The position numbers were made by a program, and so were the translations under genes. This document shows positions 7,653 to 15,492 of a stretch of 64,000 nucleotides of DNA, one piece after another. How positions within the stretch are numbered: the stretch's first letter is position 1; each line of letters opens with the position of its first letter. The notes under the pieces were generated by a model that saw only the letters and a program-made list of their open reading frames with translations, was not told the DNA's origin and did no database searches. The DNA is from Pimelobacter simplex. Its GTDB lineage: Bacteria; Actinomycetota; Actinomycetes; Propionibacteriales; Nocardioidaceae. Where the stretch lies: NCBI GenBank assembly GCA_016803235.1, contig JADCLI010000004.1, forward strand, positions 62,001-126,000, in the 5' to 3' direction.

Positions 7653-8591
7653 TCAGAGCAGTCCGGGGAGCAGCTCGCCGACGAACGGCAGCACCAGCGC
7701 GCAGCGGATCGGGCGCGGGTGCTCCGGGTCGAGTGCGTTGAGCACCAGCTGGGCGGCGTTGCGGCTCGAGGCGATCTGGAAGTGCTCGGAGTAGTCCTGC
7801 TTGCAGACGTCCTGCAGCACCACGTTGGTGACGCCGGGCAGGGTGCCGTTCGTGTACGGCAGCACCAGCTCGTCGTACTTCGTGACGATGCTGGTGTAGG
7901 TGACGCCGGGCTGGAGCATGCCGCCCTCGTGCAGCCTCCTCATGAACGTCGACGACGGGGAGAACTGCAGGCAGGAGCGGCAGCCGGTCGGCAGCATCCC
8001 GTCGGGGAGGATGCCCGCGACCAGGTTGCCGAGGGCCGCGGCCCCCGTGCCCCGGTACGCCGAGGCCAGGCCGACGTAGTTCTCCACCCGCTTCGCCCCG
8101 CCGAGGAACTTGAGGTACCACTGCGGCATCACGGTGCCCTCGGAGTGGCCGACCAGGTCGACCTTCGTGGCGCCCGTCGCCGCGAGCACCCTCGTGACGA
8201 ACCTCTTGAGCTGGCGGGCGCTGACCCGCATGTCGTCGACACCGCCGAAGAGGTTGACCGGGGTGACGTCGTACTCGACGCCGTAGGTCAGCGAGAAGAC
8301 GCAGTAGCCGTTGTTCTTCAACAGCGGGCCATAGGTCTGCCAGTTGGTGGAGCGGTTGCCGAGCAGGCCGTGCACCAGGACCACCGGACGGGGGTGGGCG
8401 GCCGTCGGCTTGCACGAGAAGTCGTTGGTTCCCGGGGCGTTGGCGCCCGGCATGCCGCCGAAGGCCGCGTTGGGCAGGAAGCTGTACGGCACCGGCAGCG
8501 GCTTCGTGTCGGCGTGCGCCGGAGGCGCGGCGAGGAGGGCGCCGAGCAGGGCGAGCAGGACGGCGACGGTCGTCAGGGCACGGCGCAGCAT
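7653..8591 (-). CDS. Secreted alpha/beta-hydrolase lipase
   Basis: A 312-residue secreted lipase/esterase. A Sec signal peptide ends near AHADTKP (residues 1-27). The oxyanion strand PVVLVHGLLGNRSTNW (about 70-85) and nucleophile elbow VDLVGHSEGTVMPQW (Ser150) mark an alpha/beta hydrolase of the Streptomyces EstA/lipase class 2 type. Several Cys suggest disulfides in the exported protein. It lies 30 nt downstream of the CHAT gene on the same strand, but the gap holds a KstR-like palindrome, which suggests its own promoter and steroid/lipid-linked control. Confidence 0.85.
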   Translation of the reverse strand: MLRRALTTVAVLLALLGALLAAPPAHADTKPLPVPYSFLPNAAFGGMPGANAPGTNDFSCKPTAAHPRPVVLVHGLLGNRSTNWQTYGPLLKNNGYCVFSLTYGVEYDVTPVNLFGGVDDMRVSARQLKRFVTRVLAATGATKVDLVGHSEGTVMPQWYLKFLGGAKRVENYVGLASAYRGTGAAALGNLVAGILPDGMLPTGCRSCLQFSPSSTFMRRLHEGGMLQPGVTYTSIVTKYDELVLPYTNGTLPGVTNVVLQDVCKQDYSEHFQIASSRNAAQLVLNALDPEHPRPIRCALVLPFVGELLPGLL

Positions 8592-8603
8592 GCCCCTCCC
8601 AAC

Positions 8604-8617
8604 GAGAACGGGTTCTA
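8604..8617. promoter_or_regulatory. KstR-like operator before the lipase gene
   Basis: GAGAACGGGTTCTA matches 7 of the 8 fixed positions of the actinobacterial KstR motif TNNAACNNGTTNNA (only the first T differs), 12 nt upstream of the lipase start. KstR is the TetR repressor of cholesterol catabolism. A second, perfect match is at 49748-49761. Confidence 0.5.
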
Positions 8618-8621
8618 TCGG

Positions 8622-11156
8622 TCACACGCCGAGCGCGAGGAACGCCGCCGCGGTGCCGGCGGCGACCGGGTCACCGGTGGCTCGGCGGCGCACGTCGCAC
8701 AGGGCGGTGGCCGGGTCGCAGCCGGCCGCGAGGGCGGCGTGCAGGTCGACCATCAGGTCGGCCGTGGCGGCGTCGTTGACCTCGCCGACGCTGCAGACGA
8801 GGCCGGCGGTGCCGAGCGAGAACAGCGCGGCGGCCAGGCCGAGCAGCTCCTCGGCCCCGACCGGCGCGAGGACCCCTGACTCGCAGGCCGACAGCACGAC
8901 CCGGTACGGCGCCCGCGGGAGCCGCTCCAGGTCGTGGACCGTCAACGGCCCATCGGCCAGGTCGAGGGCCGAGAAGAGCGGGCTGTCCGCGCGGAACCGC
9001 CCGTGGGCGGCCAGGTGGACCAGACCGGCCCCGTCGAGGTGGTCCAGCACGGCGTCGAGGGTGGCTCGCGGCCCGTCGAGGAGGACCGCGTCCGGGTGGC
9101 GCTCGGCGAGCACCGGGACCTCGGCGCCGCCGCTGGCCAGGGCAGGCCCGGCCACGAGGACCGTGCTGCCTGCGGCCGGTGGGGTGGTGGCGCGGGCGCG
9201 CAGCCACTGTCCCGCCGACGGGACCACCGCGAACGGCCGGTCGTGCAGCGCGGGCAGCAGCGACCAGGCCAGGCCGTGCAGGCGGGCGGTCGGGGCGAGC
9301 ACCATCGGGGTGTCGGGCAGGACGCGCACGGCGTCACCCAGCAGGGCCTCCTGGAGCGCCCTCCCGATGGTGGCGGTGTCGGCCGGCCGTCCGCGGGCCG
9401 CGCGGCGCAGCAGCATCCCCGCCGGGCCCAGCAGGGCGGCGACCTCGCCCGTGGTGCCGGCCACCCGGCGTCGTACCTTCCCGGCGTGGGCGACCACGAC
9501 GTGCAGGCTCCCGTCGACGTCGACCAGCTCGACCAGGCAGGCCTCGCCGGTCGCCGCCACGATCTCCTCGACGCTCGCCGGCCGCTGCTGCGCGGCCGTG
9601 GTCGCCGACAGCGTGTGGCTCTCCGACCGCACCGCCCGCTCCAGCCGCCGGCGCTCCCGCTCGAGCTCCTCGGTCGGCGTGCCCTCCTGCCGCGCCTCGG
9701 CCAGCTGCCGCCCGTTGTCGCGCAGCGCCGCCAGCGAGGCCGGGATCGTCGCCGCGTCCGACGTCGCCGGCGGTTGCGTCAACGCCGTCGCCCGGGTCCG
9801 CTCGCTCCACCGCAGCAGGGTCCGGGCGTCCGTCGCCGCGTGCCGCAGCGCGATCGTCGTCAGGTCGCGGCCGTGCGTCGTCGCCAGCGCCCTGAGCTCG
9901 GAGGACCCGATCAGGCGGCGGTGCTCGTCGATCGCCGCCAGACCGGCGGCCGCCGCCCGCAGCACCCCACCCCGGTCGTGGGTCTCCTCGCGGGCCAGGG
10001 CCTGGGCGTGCCAGGCGCCGGCGCGGACGAGGGCGTTGGGGTGGTGGCGGTACGACGCGGCCTGGGTCCACAGCTCAAGGCGTTGCTCGCCGGTGCTGAG
10101 GCGGCCCGCAAGCGTGAGGGCCTGGGGAGCCTCATGCGCCGACTCGGCGTGGAGCGATCCGGCCAGTTCGACTGCTCGAGCTCGACGGGACGGCGCATGC
10201 GCGAGGTCGCGCGCTTGGAGCTCGACGAGCTCCGCGCGCGCGCGGTGCCATGGGCGTTGCTGGCGACCGAACAGGGTTCGTGCCGTTCGGGCTTCGGACA
10301 GCGCCCGGCCCGCTTCGTCCATCGCCAGGAGAGCCGAAGCGTGCAGGAGGTGGAGCTCCGCCAAGTCGACGGCTGGGATCTCGCGCTGTCCCAGGAAGCG
10401 ACCGAGCAGCTCGACCGCCTCCCGGGCTAGGCCGGCCGAAAGGTATGCGCGAGCACGGGTCGCGGTTCCCGCATAACGAACGGGCTTGCCCAAGGACCGG
10501 TACCGTGCAGCGACCTCTGCGTAGATCCGCAGGCCAGTCGCCAGGTCCCCGCGCGCGATGGCTATGTCGGCGCGGTTCTCGATGGCTGTCAGCTGCTCGA
10601 GCCGCGCACCCTCCCTGTCCAAGATCTCCTCTGCACAGCGGGTCTCCTCCTCCGCCACGTCGAGGTGACCGCGCCGCAGCTCCAGGTCGCCGAGCCAGAT
10701 CCGGGCGCGCGCTTCCCAAACGGCGTCTCCCGTGAGGATGAGCGCGTCGCGGGAAGCCTTGAGGACCGGAACCGCCTCCGCGTCGCGGCCGAGAAGCACC
10801 AGAGCTCCTGCCCGTCGCATGCCGATGCGTGCGTCGAGTCCACCCGTCGCCCCTGCGGCGGCGCGCTCCAACTGGAGGAGCCCCGACCGCGTGCGACCAG
10901 CGAAGACCAGCGTGGCTCCCAGCGTGGCGCGTACGTCGCGCTCGCGATCGAGGACGGACGACCGACGCGCCTCCCGGAGGGCCGCTCGCAGCTCCCGCAG
11001 CGCGTCGTCGTGGTCGCCCCGCTCGCGGTGGACGATGCCGAGGCACTGGTGCGCGTACGACCGCGAGACCGGATCGGAGTCTCCGTCCAGGACCTGCTCT
11101 GCCCGGGCGCGGCCCCGGTCCGGGTCTTCGAGTGCGAGCGTGAGCAGTTCCTCCAT
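8622..11156 (-). CDS. TPR-CHAT caspase-like protease
   Basis: An 844-residue cytoplasmic protein. Residues about 1-420 are helical repeats with TPR character (SYAHQCLGIVHRERGDHDDA, IWLGDLELRRGHLDVAEEE, NRADIAIARGDLATGLRIY). Then come a charged coiled-coil stretch (about 470-500, EELERERRRLERAV) and a C-terminal CHAT domain. The caspase-like dyad is present: His718 in VHLAAHGRF and Cys758 in VVLSACESG, so it should be an active peptidase. The start ATG at 11154-11156 has an AAAGGAG ribosome site. It is divergent from a subtilase gene (92-bp gap), beyond which lie a sigma factor and its coupled small protein. CHAT proteases are typically zymogen-like effectors switched on by a sensor; the sensor and substrate here are unknown. 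Confidence 0.85.
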   Translation of the reverse strand: MEELLTLALEDPDRGRARAEQVLDGDSDPVSRSYAHQCLGIVHRERGDHDDALRELRAALREARRSSVLDRERDVRATLGATLVFAGRTRSGLLQLERAAAGATGGLDARIGMRRAGALVLLGRDAEAVPVLKASRDALILTGDAVWEARARIWLGDLELRRGHLDVAEEETRCAEEILDREGARLEQLTAIENRADIAIARGDLATGLRIYAEVAARYRSLGKPVRYAGTATRARAYLSAGLAREAVELLGRFLGQREIPAVDLAELHLLHASALLAMDEAGRALSEARTARTLFGRQQRPWHRARAELVELQARDLAHAPSRRARAVELAGSLHAESAHEAPQALTLAGRLSTGEQRLELWTQAASYRHHPNALVRAGAWHAQALAREETHDRGGVLRAAAAGLAAIDEHRRLIGSSELRALATTHGRDLTTIALRHAATDARTLLRWSERTRATALTQPPATSDAATIPASLAALRDNGRQLAEARQEGTPTEELERERRRLERAVRSESHTLSATTAAQQRPASVEEIVAATGEACLVELVDVDGSLHVVVAHAGKVRRRVAGTTGEVAALLGPAGMLLRRAARGRPADTATIGRALQEALLGDAVRVLPDTPMVLAPTARLHGLAWSLLPALHDRPFAVVPSAGQWLRARATTPPAAGSTVLVAGPALASGGAEVPVLAERHPDAVLLDGPRATLDAVLDHLDGAGLVHLAAHGRFRADSPLFSALDLADGPLTVHDLERLPRAPYRVVLSACESGVLAPVGAEELLGLAAALFSLGTAGLVCSVGEVNDAATADLMVDLHAALAAGCDPATALCDVRRRATGDPVAAGTAAAFLALGV

Positions 11157-11209
11157 CGACGGTCTGCTCCTTTACGGGACCTGCACAGCAGCAATACGTT
11201 AGCGCCGCC

Positions 11210-11229
11210 GACGGGTTCCGCGGCCCGTC
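11210..11229. promoter_or_regulatory. Dyad in the CHAT/subtilase divergent promoter region
   Basis: GACGGG (11210-11215) and CCCGTC (11224-11229) form an inverted repeat with an 8-nt centre, just before the AGGAG ribosome site of the subtilase gene. The 92-bp gap must hold both promoters. The dyad could be an operator or a 5' hairpin in the subtilase mRNA. Confidence 0.3.
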
Positions 11230-11248
11230 ATCTGCACCAGGAGCCGCC

Positions 11249-12640
11249 ATGAGCGATCCCATCCGTCCCTCCCTGCCGATCAGCCTGCTGCGCAGCCTGC
11301 TCGAGAAGCTGCGCCTCACCCGGCCGCGGCCGCCGCGCGACGTGGGTGCCGAGCGGCTCCGCGCACAGGTGCGCGTCATCAGGGACGCGATGAAGGAGTC
11401 GGGGGTCTCCGGGGCTCCGGTGGAGGGGTCGCGCCCACCCCGCGACGACGCCGACATTCACTATCTGTACCGCCCTGGTCACGCCTTGGTGAGACGTCAC
11501 GACCTCGGCCGACTGGAGGAGTACTTCAGCGCCGACGAGAACCGGAAGCGCTTCAGGGGTGACCTGGACTCCCGAGAGACGCGGATCCCGGACCTGATGC
11601 TCGCCGCGCTGCCGTCTCGCGTGGACGACGGTGACGACGTCCTGGCGACGCTCGACGAACTGGAGCGCGCGCAGGTCGTCGCCCGGGGAGCGATCACGCC
11701 CGACCACGTGGTCTACGTGACGCCGCGAGGGTTCATGTGCCCCGCGACCGAGCCCGAGACCCCCCGGCGCCACATCAAGCCCTGGCCCCCGGCCATGACC
11801 TCCTCGGGGAAGGTCGCGGACAGCGACCGGGTCCGAGTGGCGGTGGTCGACACCGGTCTGTGGACCGACGCCGTGGGCAGCACGAAGTCCCCGTGGCTCG
11901 AGGTCGGGGACGTCGTGGCCGACCCGTCCGACGTCGAGACGGTCAACCCGGCCTCCATCCATCCGTATGCCGGCCACGGCACCTTCATCGCCGGGGTGAT
12001 CAGCTGCCTCGCCCCGGACACCCGCGTGGAGGTCGAGGGCGTGCTGGTCCACGGCGGCGCGGTGTACGAGTCCGAGATCGTGCAACAGCTGCAGGAGGCG
12101 ATCGACGACGACGACCGCCCGCAGGTCATCAGCATCTCGGCCGGCACCCACACCCGCGGCGACTTCGCGCTGCTGGGCTTCGAGATGCTCGGCGAGTCGA
12201 ACAAGCTCGCCGAGCGCGAGGACGTGCTGATCGTCGCCGCAGCCGGGAACGACTCCAGCGACAAGCCGTTCTGGCCGGCGGCCTTCCCGTGGGTGGTGTC
12301 GGTGGGCTCGGTCGACCCGGACGCCTGCGTGTCCGACTTCTCCAACGTCGGACCATGGGTCGACGTCTACGCGCGCGGCCGCGACCTCGTCAACGCCTTC
12401 CCGAAGGGCACCTACACCTGCCACGAGCCACCGAACATCGGCGAGGTGCGCACCTTCGACGGCCTGGCCCAGTGGAGCGGCACGTCGTTCTCGACGCCCG
12501 TCGTCACCGGGCTGATCGCCGCCCGGATGAGAGAGACGGGTCAGTCGGCGCGGGAGGCATGGCAGGACATCCTGGCCACTGCCACGCCCCACGCCGACCC
12601 ACGCGGCGGGGCGATCAAGGTCGTGGGTCCGCTGACCTGA
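11249..12640 (+). CDS. Cytoplasmic S8 (subtilisin-like) serine protease
   Basis: A 463-residue protease with the full subtilase machinery: Asp201 in VAVVDTGLW, His243 in YAGHGTFIAGV, oxyanion Asn334 in VAAAGNDSS and Ser413 in WSGTSFSTPVVTG. There is no signal peptide; the first 30 residues are basic and amphipathic. Residues about 35-170 form a non-catalytic N-terminal region unlike a classical secreted I9 propeptide. An intracellular subtilase is unusual and suggests a regulatory or effector role rather than nutrient digestion. It is divergent from the CHAT gene and converges, with a 12-bp gap, on the sigma-associated small protein gene. Ribosome site AGGAG, start ATG. Confidence 0.87.
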   Translation: MSDPIRPSLPISLLRSLLEKLRLTRPRPPRDVGAERLRAQVRVIRDAMKESGVSGAPVEGSRPPRDDADIHYLYRPGHALVRRHDLGRLEEYFSADENRKRFRGDLDSRETRIPDLMLAALPSRVDDGDDVLATLDELERAQVVARGAITPDHVVYVTPRGFMCPATEPETPRRHIKPWPPAMTSSGKVADSDRVRVAVVDTGLWTDAVGSTKSPWLEVGDVVADPSDVETVNPASIHPYAGHGTFIAGVISCLAPDTRVEVEGVLVHGGAVYESEIVQQLQEAIDDDDRPQVISISAGTHTRGDFALLGFEMLGESNKLAEREDVLIVAAAGNDSSDKPFWPAAFPWVVSVGSVDPDACVSDFSNVGPWVDVYARGRDLVNAFPKGTYTCHEPPNIGEVRTFDGLAQWSGTSFSTPVVTGLIAARMRETGQSAREAWQDILATATPHADPRGGAIKVVGPLT

Positions 12641-12652
12641 CGCTGAGCTGAC

Positions 12653-13129
12653 TCAGAGCGTCACCCACGGCGTGGTGAGCGACCACCCGCCCTGCTCGAC
12701 CACGAACCGCACGGTGCCGGGACGCACCCTCTCGAGCCGGAAGAACCCGGCGGCGTCCGCCTCGGCGCTCACCGCGTCGGCCTCGGGCCGCTCGAGCAGG
12801 ACCGAGGCGGCTTGCGGTGCCGAGGCGGCGGAGCCGGTGCCGATCACCTGGCCGAGCAGGGTCTCGCCGTCGACCTCGACCTCGAGGGTGAGGCCGCTGT
12901 GGCCGAAGGACAGGGTTCGCGGCTCGCCCCCACCACCAGCACCGGAGCGGACGGCCGCGCCGGCGTCGAGGGCGGAGTCGTGGAGCAGCTCGGCCAGCTC
13001 GGCGTCGACCGAGCGCCAGGTGAAGGCGGCGCGGGCCGCCGTACGCCGCCGGTCGCTGACGGCGTCCGCCTCGGCGACGGCCTCGCCGAGCAGGGCCATC
13101 AGCTCGTCGTCGTTGAGGGGCTCGGTCAC
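12653..13129 (-). CDS. Small protein coupled to the sigma factor (candidate regulator or protease substrate)
   Basis: 158 residues from the GTG at 13127-13129, whose GTGA overlaps the sigma factor stop, so the two are translationally coupled. The N-terminal half is acidic and helical (NDDELMALLGEAVAEADAV, FTWRSVDAELAELLHDSALDAG). A Gly-rich hinge (about 66-71) leads into a beta-rich half (LTLEVEVDGETLLGQVIG, then FFRLERVRPGTVRFVVEQGGW) that resembles carboxypeptidase-regulatory-like/Ig-type beta-sandwiches. There is no transmembrane segment and no Cys/His zinc anti-sigma motif. Position suggests it modulates the sigma factor or is a cleavage target of the neighbouring CHAT or S8 protease. That is inference; I do not recognise a named family with certainty. 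Confidence 0.7.
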   Translation of the reverse strand: MTEPLNDDELMALLGEAVAEADAVSDRRRTAARAAFTWRSVDAELAELLHDSALDAGAAVRSGAGGGGEPRTLSFGHSGLTLEVEVDGETLLGQVIGTGSAASAPQAASVLLERPEADAVSAEADAAGFFRLERVRPGTVRFVVEQGGWSLTTPWVTL

Positions 13130-13698
13130 GAGATCACCTCCGCCAGTCGGCGCAGTGCGGGTGTGCGGCGCAGCTGCTCGAGGGCGCGGGCGCGGGTCGG
13201 GCCGATGCTGCCGATGGGGATGCCGAGTCGCCGGCTGATCTCCTCGTAGCCGACGGGTGGGTCCGCGAGCAGGAGCAGGAGGAGCGCGCGGCGGGCCTCG
13301 GGGAGCGAGGCGAGGGCCTCGCGGAGCAGCTGGCGGCTCTCGGCCGCGAGCAGGTCGGTGCCGGCGACGTCGTCGACGACCGCGTCGAGGCCGGTCGCGT
13401 CCTGCGGGTCGACGGGGCGCACGCGGCCACGGGCGGACAGCAGCCGCAGGCACTCGTTGCGGGTCGTCGTCCGGATCCAGCCGGGCAGCGCTGCGGGCTC
13501 GCGCAGGTCGCCGAGGTGCTCGACGAGGCGCAGCCACACGGTCTGGCTGACGTCGTCACCGTCGGCCTCCGAGAGCCGGTGGCCGCGGATGATCGCGTCC
13601 ACCAGCGGGAGGAAGCGGTCCACGATCGCGTCCCATGCATGCTGATCTCCTTCCCGCGCCGCGGGGACGAGCGCTGACAGCGGTGTATCGACGTCCAC
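13126..13698 (-). CDS. ECF-like sigma-70 family RNA polymerase sigma factor
   Basis: 190 residues from the GTG at 13696-13698, chosen because AAGGGGG lies 8 nt upstream and the homology begins there (TPLSALVPAAREGDQHAWDAIVDRF). Region 2 spans about 13-90 (DGDDVSQTVWLRLVEHLGDL, PGWIRTTTRNECLRLL). Region 4 spans about 125-180, with HTH VGYEEISRRLGIPIGSIGPTRARALEQLR. It redirects RNA polymerase to an unknown promoter set. Its stop overlaps the start of the 158-residue partner gene. No membrane anti-sigma factor is nearby. The upstream divergent region holds a TGATAC-N13-GTATCA dyad. Confidence 0.85.
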   Translation of the reverse strand: MDVDTPLSALVPAAREGDQHAWDAIVDRFLPLVDAIIRGHRLSEADGDDVSQTVWLRLVEHLGDLREPAALPGWIRTTTRNECLRLLSARGRVRPVDPQDATGLDAVVDDVAGTDLLAAESRQLLREALASLPEARRALLLLLLADPPVGYEEISRRLGIPIGSIGPTRARALEQLRRTPALRRLAEVIS

Positions 13699-13773
13699 AC
13701 CCGACCCCCTTCGCGCGGTGCGAGAGCTTGCGGGTGCATCGTCCCGCACTTCGGACCCGCGAGCCAGTACCGC

Positions 13774-13798
13774 TGATACGTCGAGATCGCGTGTATCA
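13774..13798. promoter_or_regulatory. Inverted repeat in the sigma-factor divergent promoter region
   Basis: TGATAC (13774-13779) and GTATCA (13793-13798) are perfect arms separated by 13 bp in the 187-bp gap between the sigma gene (minus) and the 128-residue orphan (plus). A further GTGTATCGACG occurs just inside the sigma gene start (13682-13692). Possible operator or autoregulated promoter. Confidence 0.35.
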
Positions 13799-13885
13799 CC
13801 GGGCCACCCCGCCGCCTCCTCCTTCCATCCCCCCGGATCACCCATCACCACGCGGCACTCCGCGGCTCCCCGGAAGGAACCCGTC

Positions 13886-14272
13886 ATGACCTGGACCGAG
13901 ACCCACGAACGCACCCGCATCATCCGCGAGGTCGAGGCCGCCGCCGCGACCGACATGAGCGGCGCGGTGCCCTGGCGCGAGGAGTGGCGCCCCTACTTCG
14001 ACGGCCCGGTCGCGCTGGTCATGGCGCTGCGCGCCCGCTGGCAGCACATGTGCGAGGCGCAGCTCGACGTCCAGACCGGCGAGGACGAGCTGCAGGACGC
14101 CTACGCGCGGCTGCGTCGTACCGAGGCGGCCGTCCTCCTCATCCTGCGGCGGTACGACGCCGGCTCGCCCGGTGCGCCCGCCGTCCTCGGCCTGGCGGGC
14201 CCGCGGCCCACGTCCCTCCCGCCGCGGGCCCGCCGGTTCCACCTGCACGGCGGCCCGGTCCTGCCGGCCTAG
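13886..14272 (+). CDS. Uncharacterised 128-residue protein divergent from the sigma factor
   Basis: ATG at 13886 with GGAAGG upstream; the frame extends further upstream but without initiation signals. It is predicted mostly helical (THERTRIIREVEAAAATDM, WREEWRPYFDGPVALVMALR, DELQDAYARLRRTEAAVLLI) with a Pro/Arg-rich tail ending HLHGGPVLPA. It is cytoplasmic, with no membrane segment or metal motif. I do not recognise the family. Because it faces the sigma gene across a shared intergenic region, it may be the sigma factor's own target gene; a strong terminator follows it. Confidence 0.65.
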   Translation: MTWTETHERTRIIREVEAAAATDMSGAVPWREEWRPYFDGPVALVMALRARWQHMCEAQLDVQTGEDELQDAYARLRRTEAAVLLILRRYDAGSPGAPAVLGLAGPRPTSLPPRARRFHLHGGPVLPA

Positions 14273-14332
14273 CCCGGGACCGCTGCCGGTGCCTCGCGTT
14301 CTCGGCCTGTGGGGGGTCGGTGCGACGCGAGT

Positions 14333-14364
14333 GGGTGGCCCGTCCGGAACCGGACGGGCCACCC
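14333..14364. terminator. Strong bidirectional terminator hairpin
   Basis: A perfect 15-bp inverted repeat: arms 14333-14347 (GGGTGGCCCGTCCGG) and 14350-14364, centre AA, followed by CCCTTT. It separates the convergent 128-residue orphan gene (ends 14272) and the marR gene (ends 14380). Confidence 0.8.
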
Positions 14365-14379
14365 CCCTTTCCGCAGGGC

Positions 14380-14886
14380 TCAGCCCTCGCGCTCCTCGGA
14401 GCGCACCGTCACCTTCTTGAGCAGCCGGTTGAGGGTCGCGAGCTCCCGCTCGGTGAGGGCCTCCGCGAGGTCGTCCTCGGCGCGACCGCGCAGGTCCATC
14501 GCCTGCCGCCAGATCGCCATGCCCGCCTTGGTCACCTCGACGATCACCCGCCGCCGGTCGTCGACAGCGGGGATCCGGCGGACCCAGCCGGCCTTCTCGA
14601 GGCCGTCGAGCCGACCGGTCATCCCGGCGCCGGAGACGCCGAGCTCGGTGGCGAGCTCCGTCGGGGAGGCCGAGCCCGGGGTGTCGCGGATCATCAGCAC
14701 GTGCAGGGTGTCGTACTCGAAGTCGGTGAGCCCGACCTCGGCGACGGCGCGCTGCTTGGCGCGGCGCAGGTAGCGGTCGATCCGGTTGACCCGGACGAAC
14801 ACGCCCTCCACGGCCTCGTCGAAGGCCAGGTCGAGCCAGTGGTCCTTCCACCGCGCGACGTGGCGGTCCGTCCAGTCCTCGGCCAT
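14380..14886 (-). CDS. MarR family transcriptional regulator
   Basis: 168 residues with a winged HTH typical of MarR: FEYDTLHVLMIRDTPGSASPTELATELGVSGAGMTGRLDGLEKAG, then the wing RRIPAVDDRRRVIVEVTKAG. The dimerisation helices lie at both ends. Its target is not obvious from position. The nearest fitting operator is the quasi-palindrome at 16016-16033 before the MFS gene, two genes away, but that link is a guess. Confidence 0.85.
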   Translation of the reverse strand: MAEDWTDRHVARWKDHWLDLAFDEAVEGVFVRVNRIDRYLRRAKQRAVAEVGLTDFEYDTLHVLMIRDTPGSASPTELATELGVSGAGMTGRLDGLEKAGWVRRIPAVDDRRRVIVEVTKAGMAIWRQAMDLRGRAEDDLAEALTERELATLNRLLKKVTVRSEEREG

Positions 14887-14933
14887 GGGGGAACGCTACT
14901 GCCGCGACCTCACCCGCGGACGACGCGGCAGGG

Positions 14934-15449
14934 TCAGCGGCGCCGGGCGCGCAGCGGGACCCAGTACGGCGCCTCGCCGAGCCGGCTCGCGCAGTTGGCG
15001 ACGTCGACCGCCAGCTGGCCGGTCACCTTGCCGCCCTTGCGGAAGCGCAGCTGCAGCCTGCCCTCGAGCGTCTCGACCGAGCCGTCCAGGGTGATCGTCT
15101 GGGTCCACACATGGTCGACCCGGCGCCCCGCGATCGCCGCCTTGGGGGCCTCCACGACGGCCGGCAGCTGGTAGTAGGTGTTGGGGTAGGAGTAGCACTG
15201 CAGCCAGAGCTGGACCTTGAAACCGGTGACCACCTTGTTCTTCCTCACGCGGAAGCGCACCCACTCCTGGGCACTGGCCGCCCCGTCCTCGACGAGGGTG
15301 CCGGCGTACTTCCCGGAGGCGACCGGTGCGGCGGCGTGGGCGGGCCCGGCAGACGGCCCGACGACGAGTCCGAGGACCGAGGCGACGAGCGCGAGGACGG
15401 TGACCAGCGCGGCAGGTCGACGGACGGGTGCGGGACGGGTGGTGACCAT
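14934..15449 (-). CDS. Secreted protein of unknown function
   Basis: 171 residues. A Sec signal peptide (residues 1-40, hydrophobic LVTVLALVASVLGLVVG, cleavage near AHAAAP) precedes a basic, beta-rich mature domain (GKYAGTLVEDGAASAQEWVRFRVRKNKVVTGF; TLDGSVETLEGRLQLRFRKGGKVTGQLAVDVANC). Two Cys could form a disulfide. The repeated strand pattern suggests a small beta-sandwich. No family is recognised. It lies downstream of the small membrane protein gene on the same strand, 43 nt away. Confidence 0.7.
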   Translation of the reverse strand: MVTTRPAPVRRPAALVTVLALVASVLGLVVGPSAGPAHAAAPVASGKYAGTLVEDGAASAQEWVRFRVRKNKVVTGFKVQLWLQCYSYPNTYYQLPAVVEAPKAAIAGRRVDHVWTQTITLDGSVETLEGRLQLRFRKGGKVTGQLAVDVANCASRLGEAPYWVPLRARRR

Positions 15450-15492
15450 GGACAGCTCCTCGAGATGGGCCGCCCACCCTAGACGATGGCCG

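Noticed and set aside
5594..7741. 715-codon plus-strand frame opposite the PhzE-like gene
   Set aside because: Shadow of the real minus-strand gene, with repetitive Asp/Val/Gly composition and no motif.
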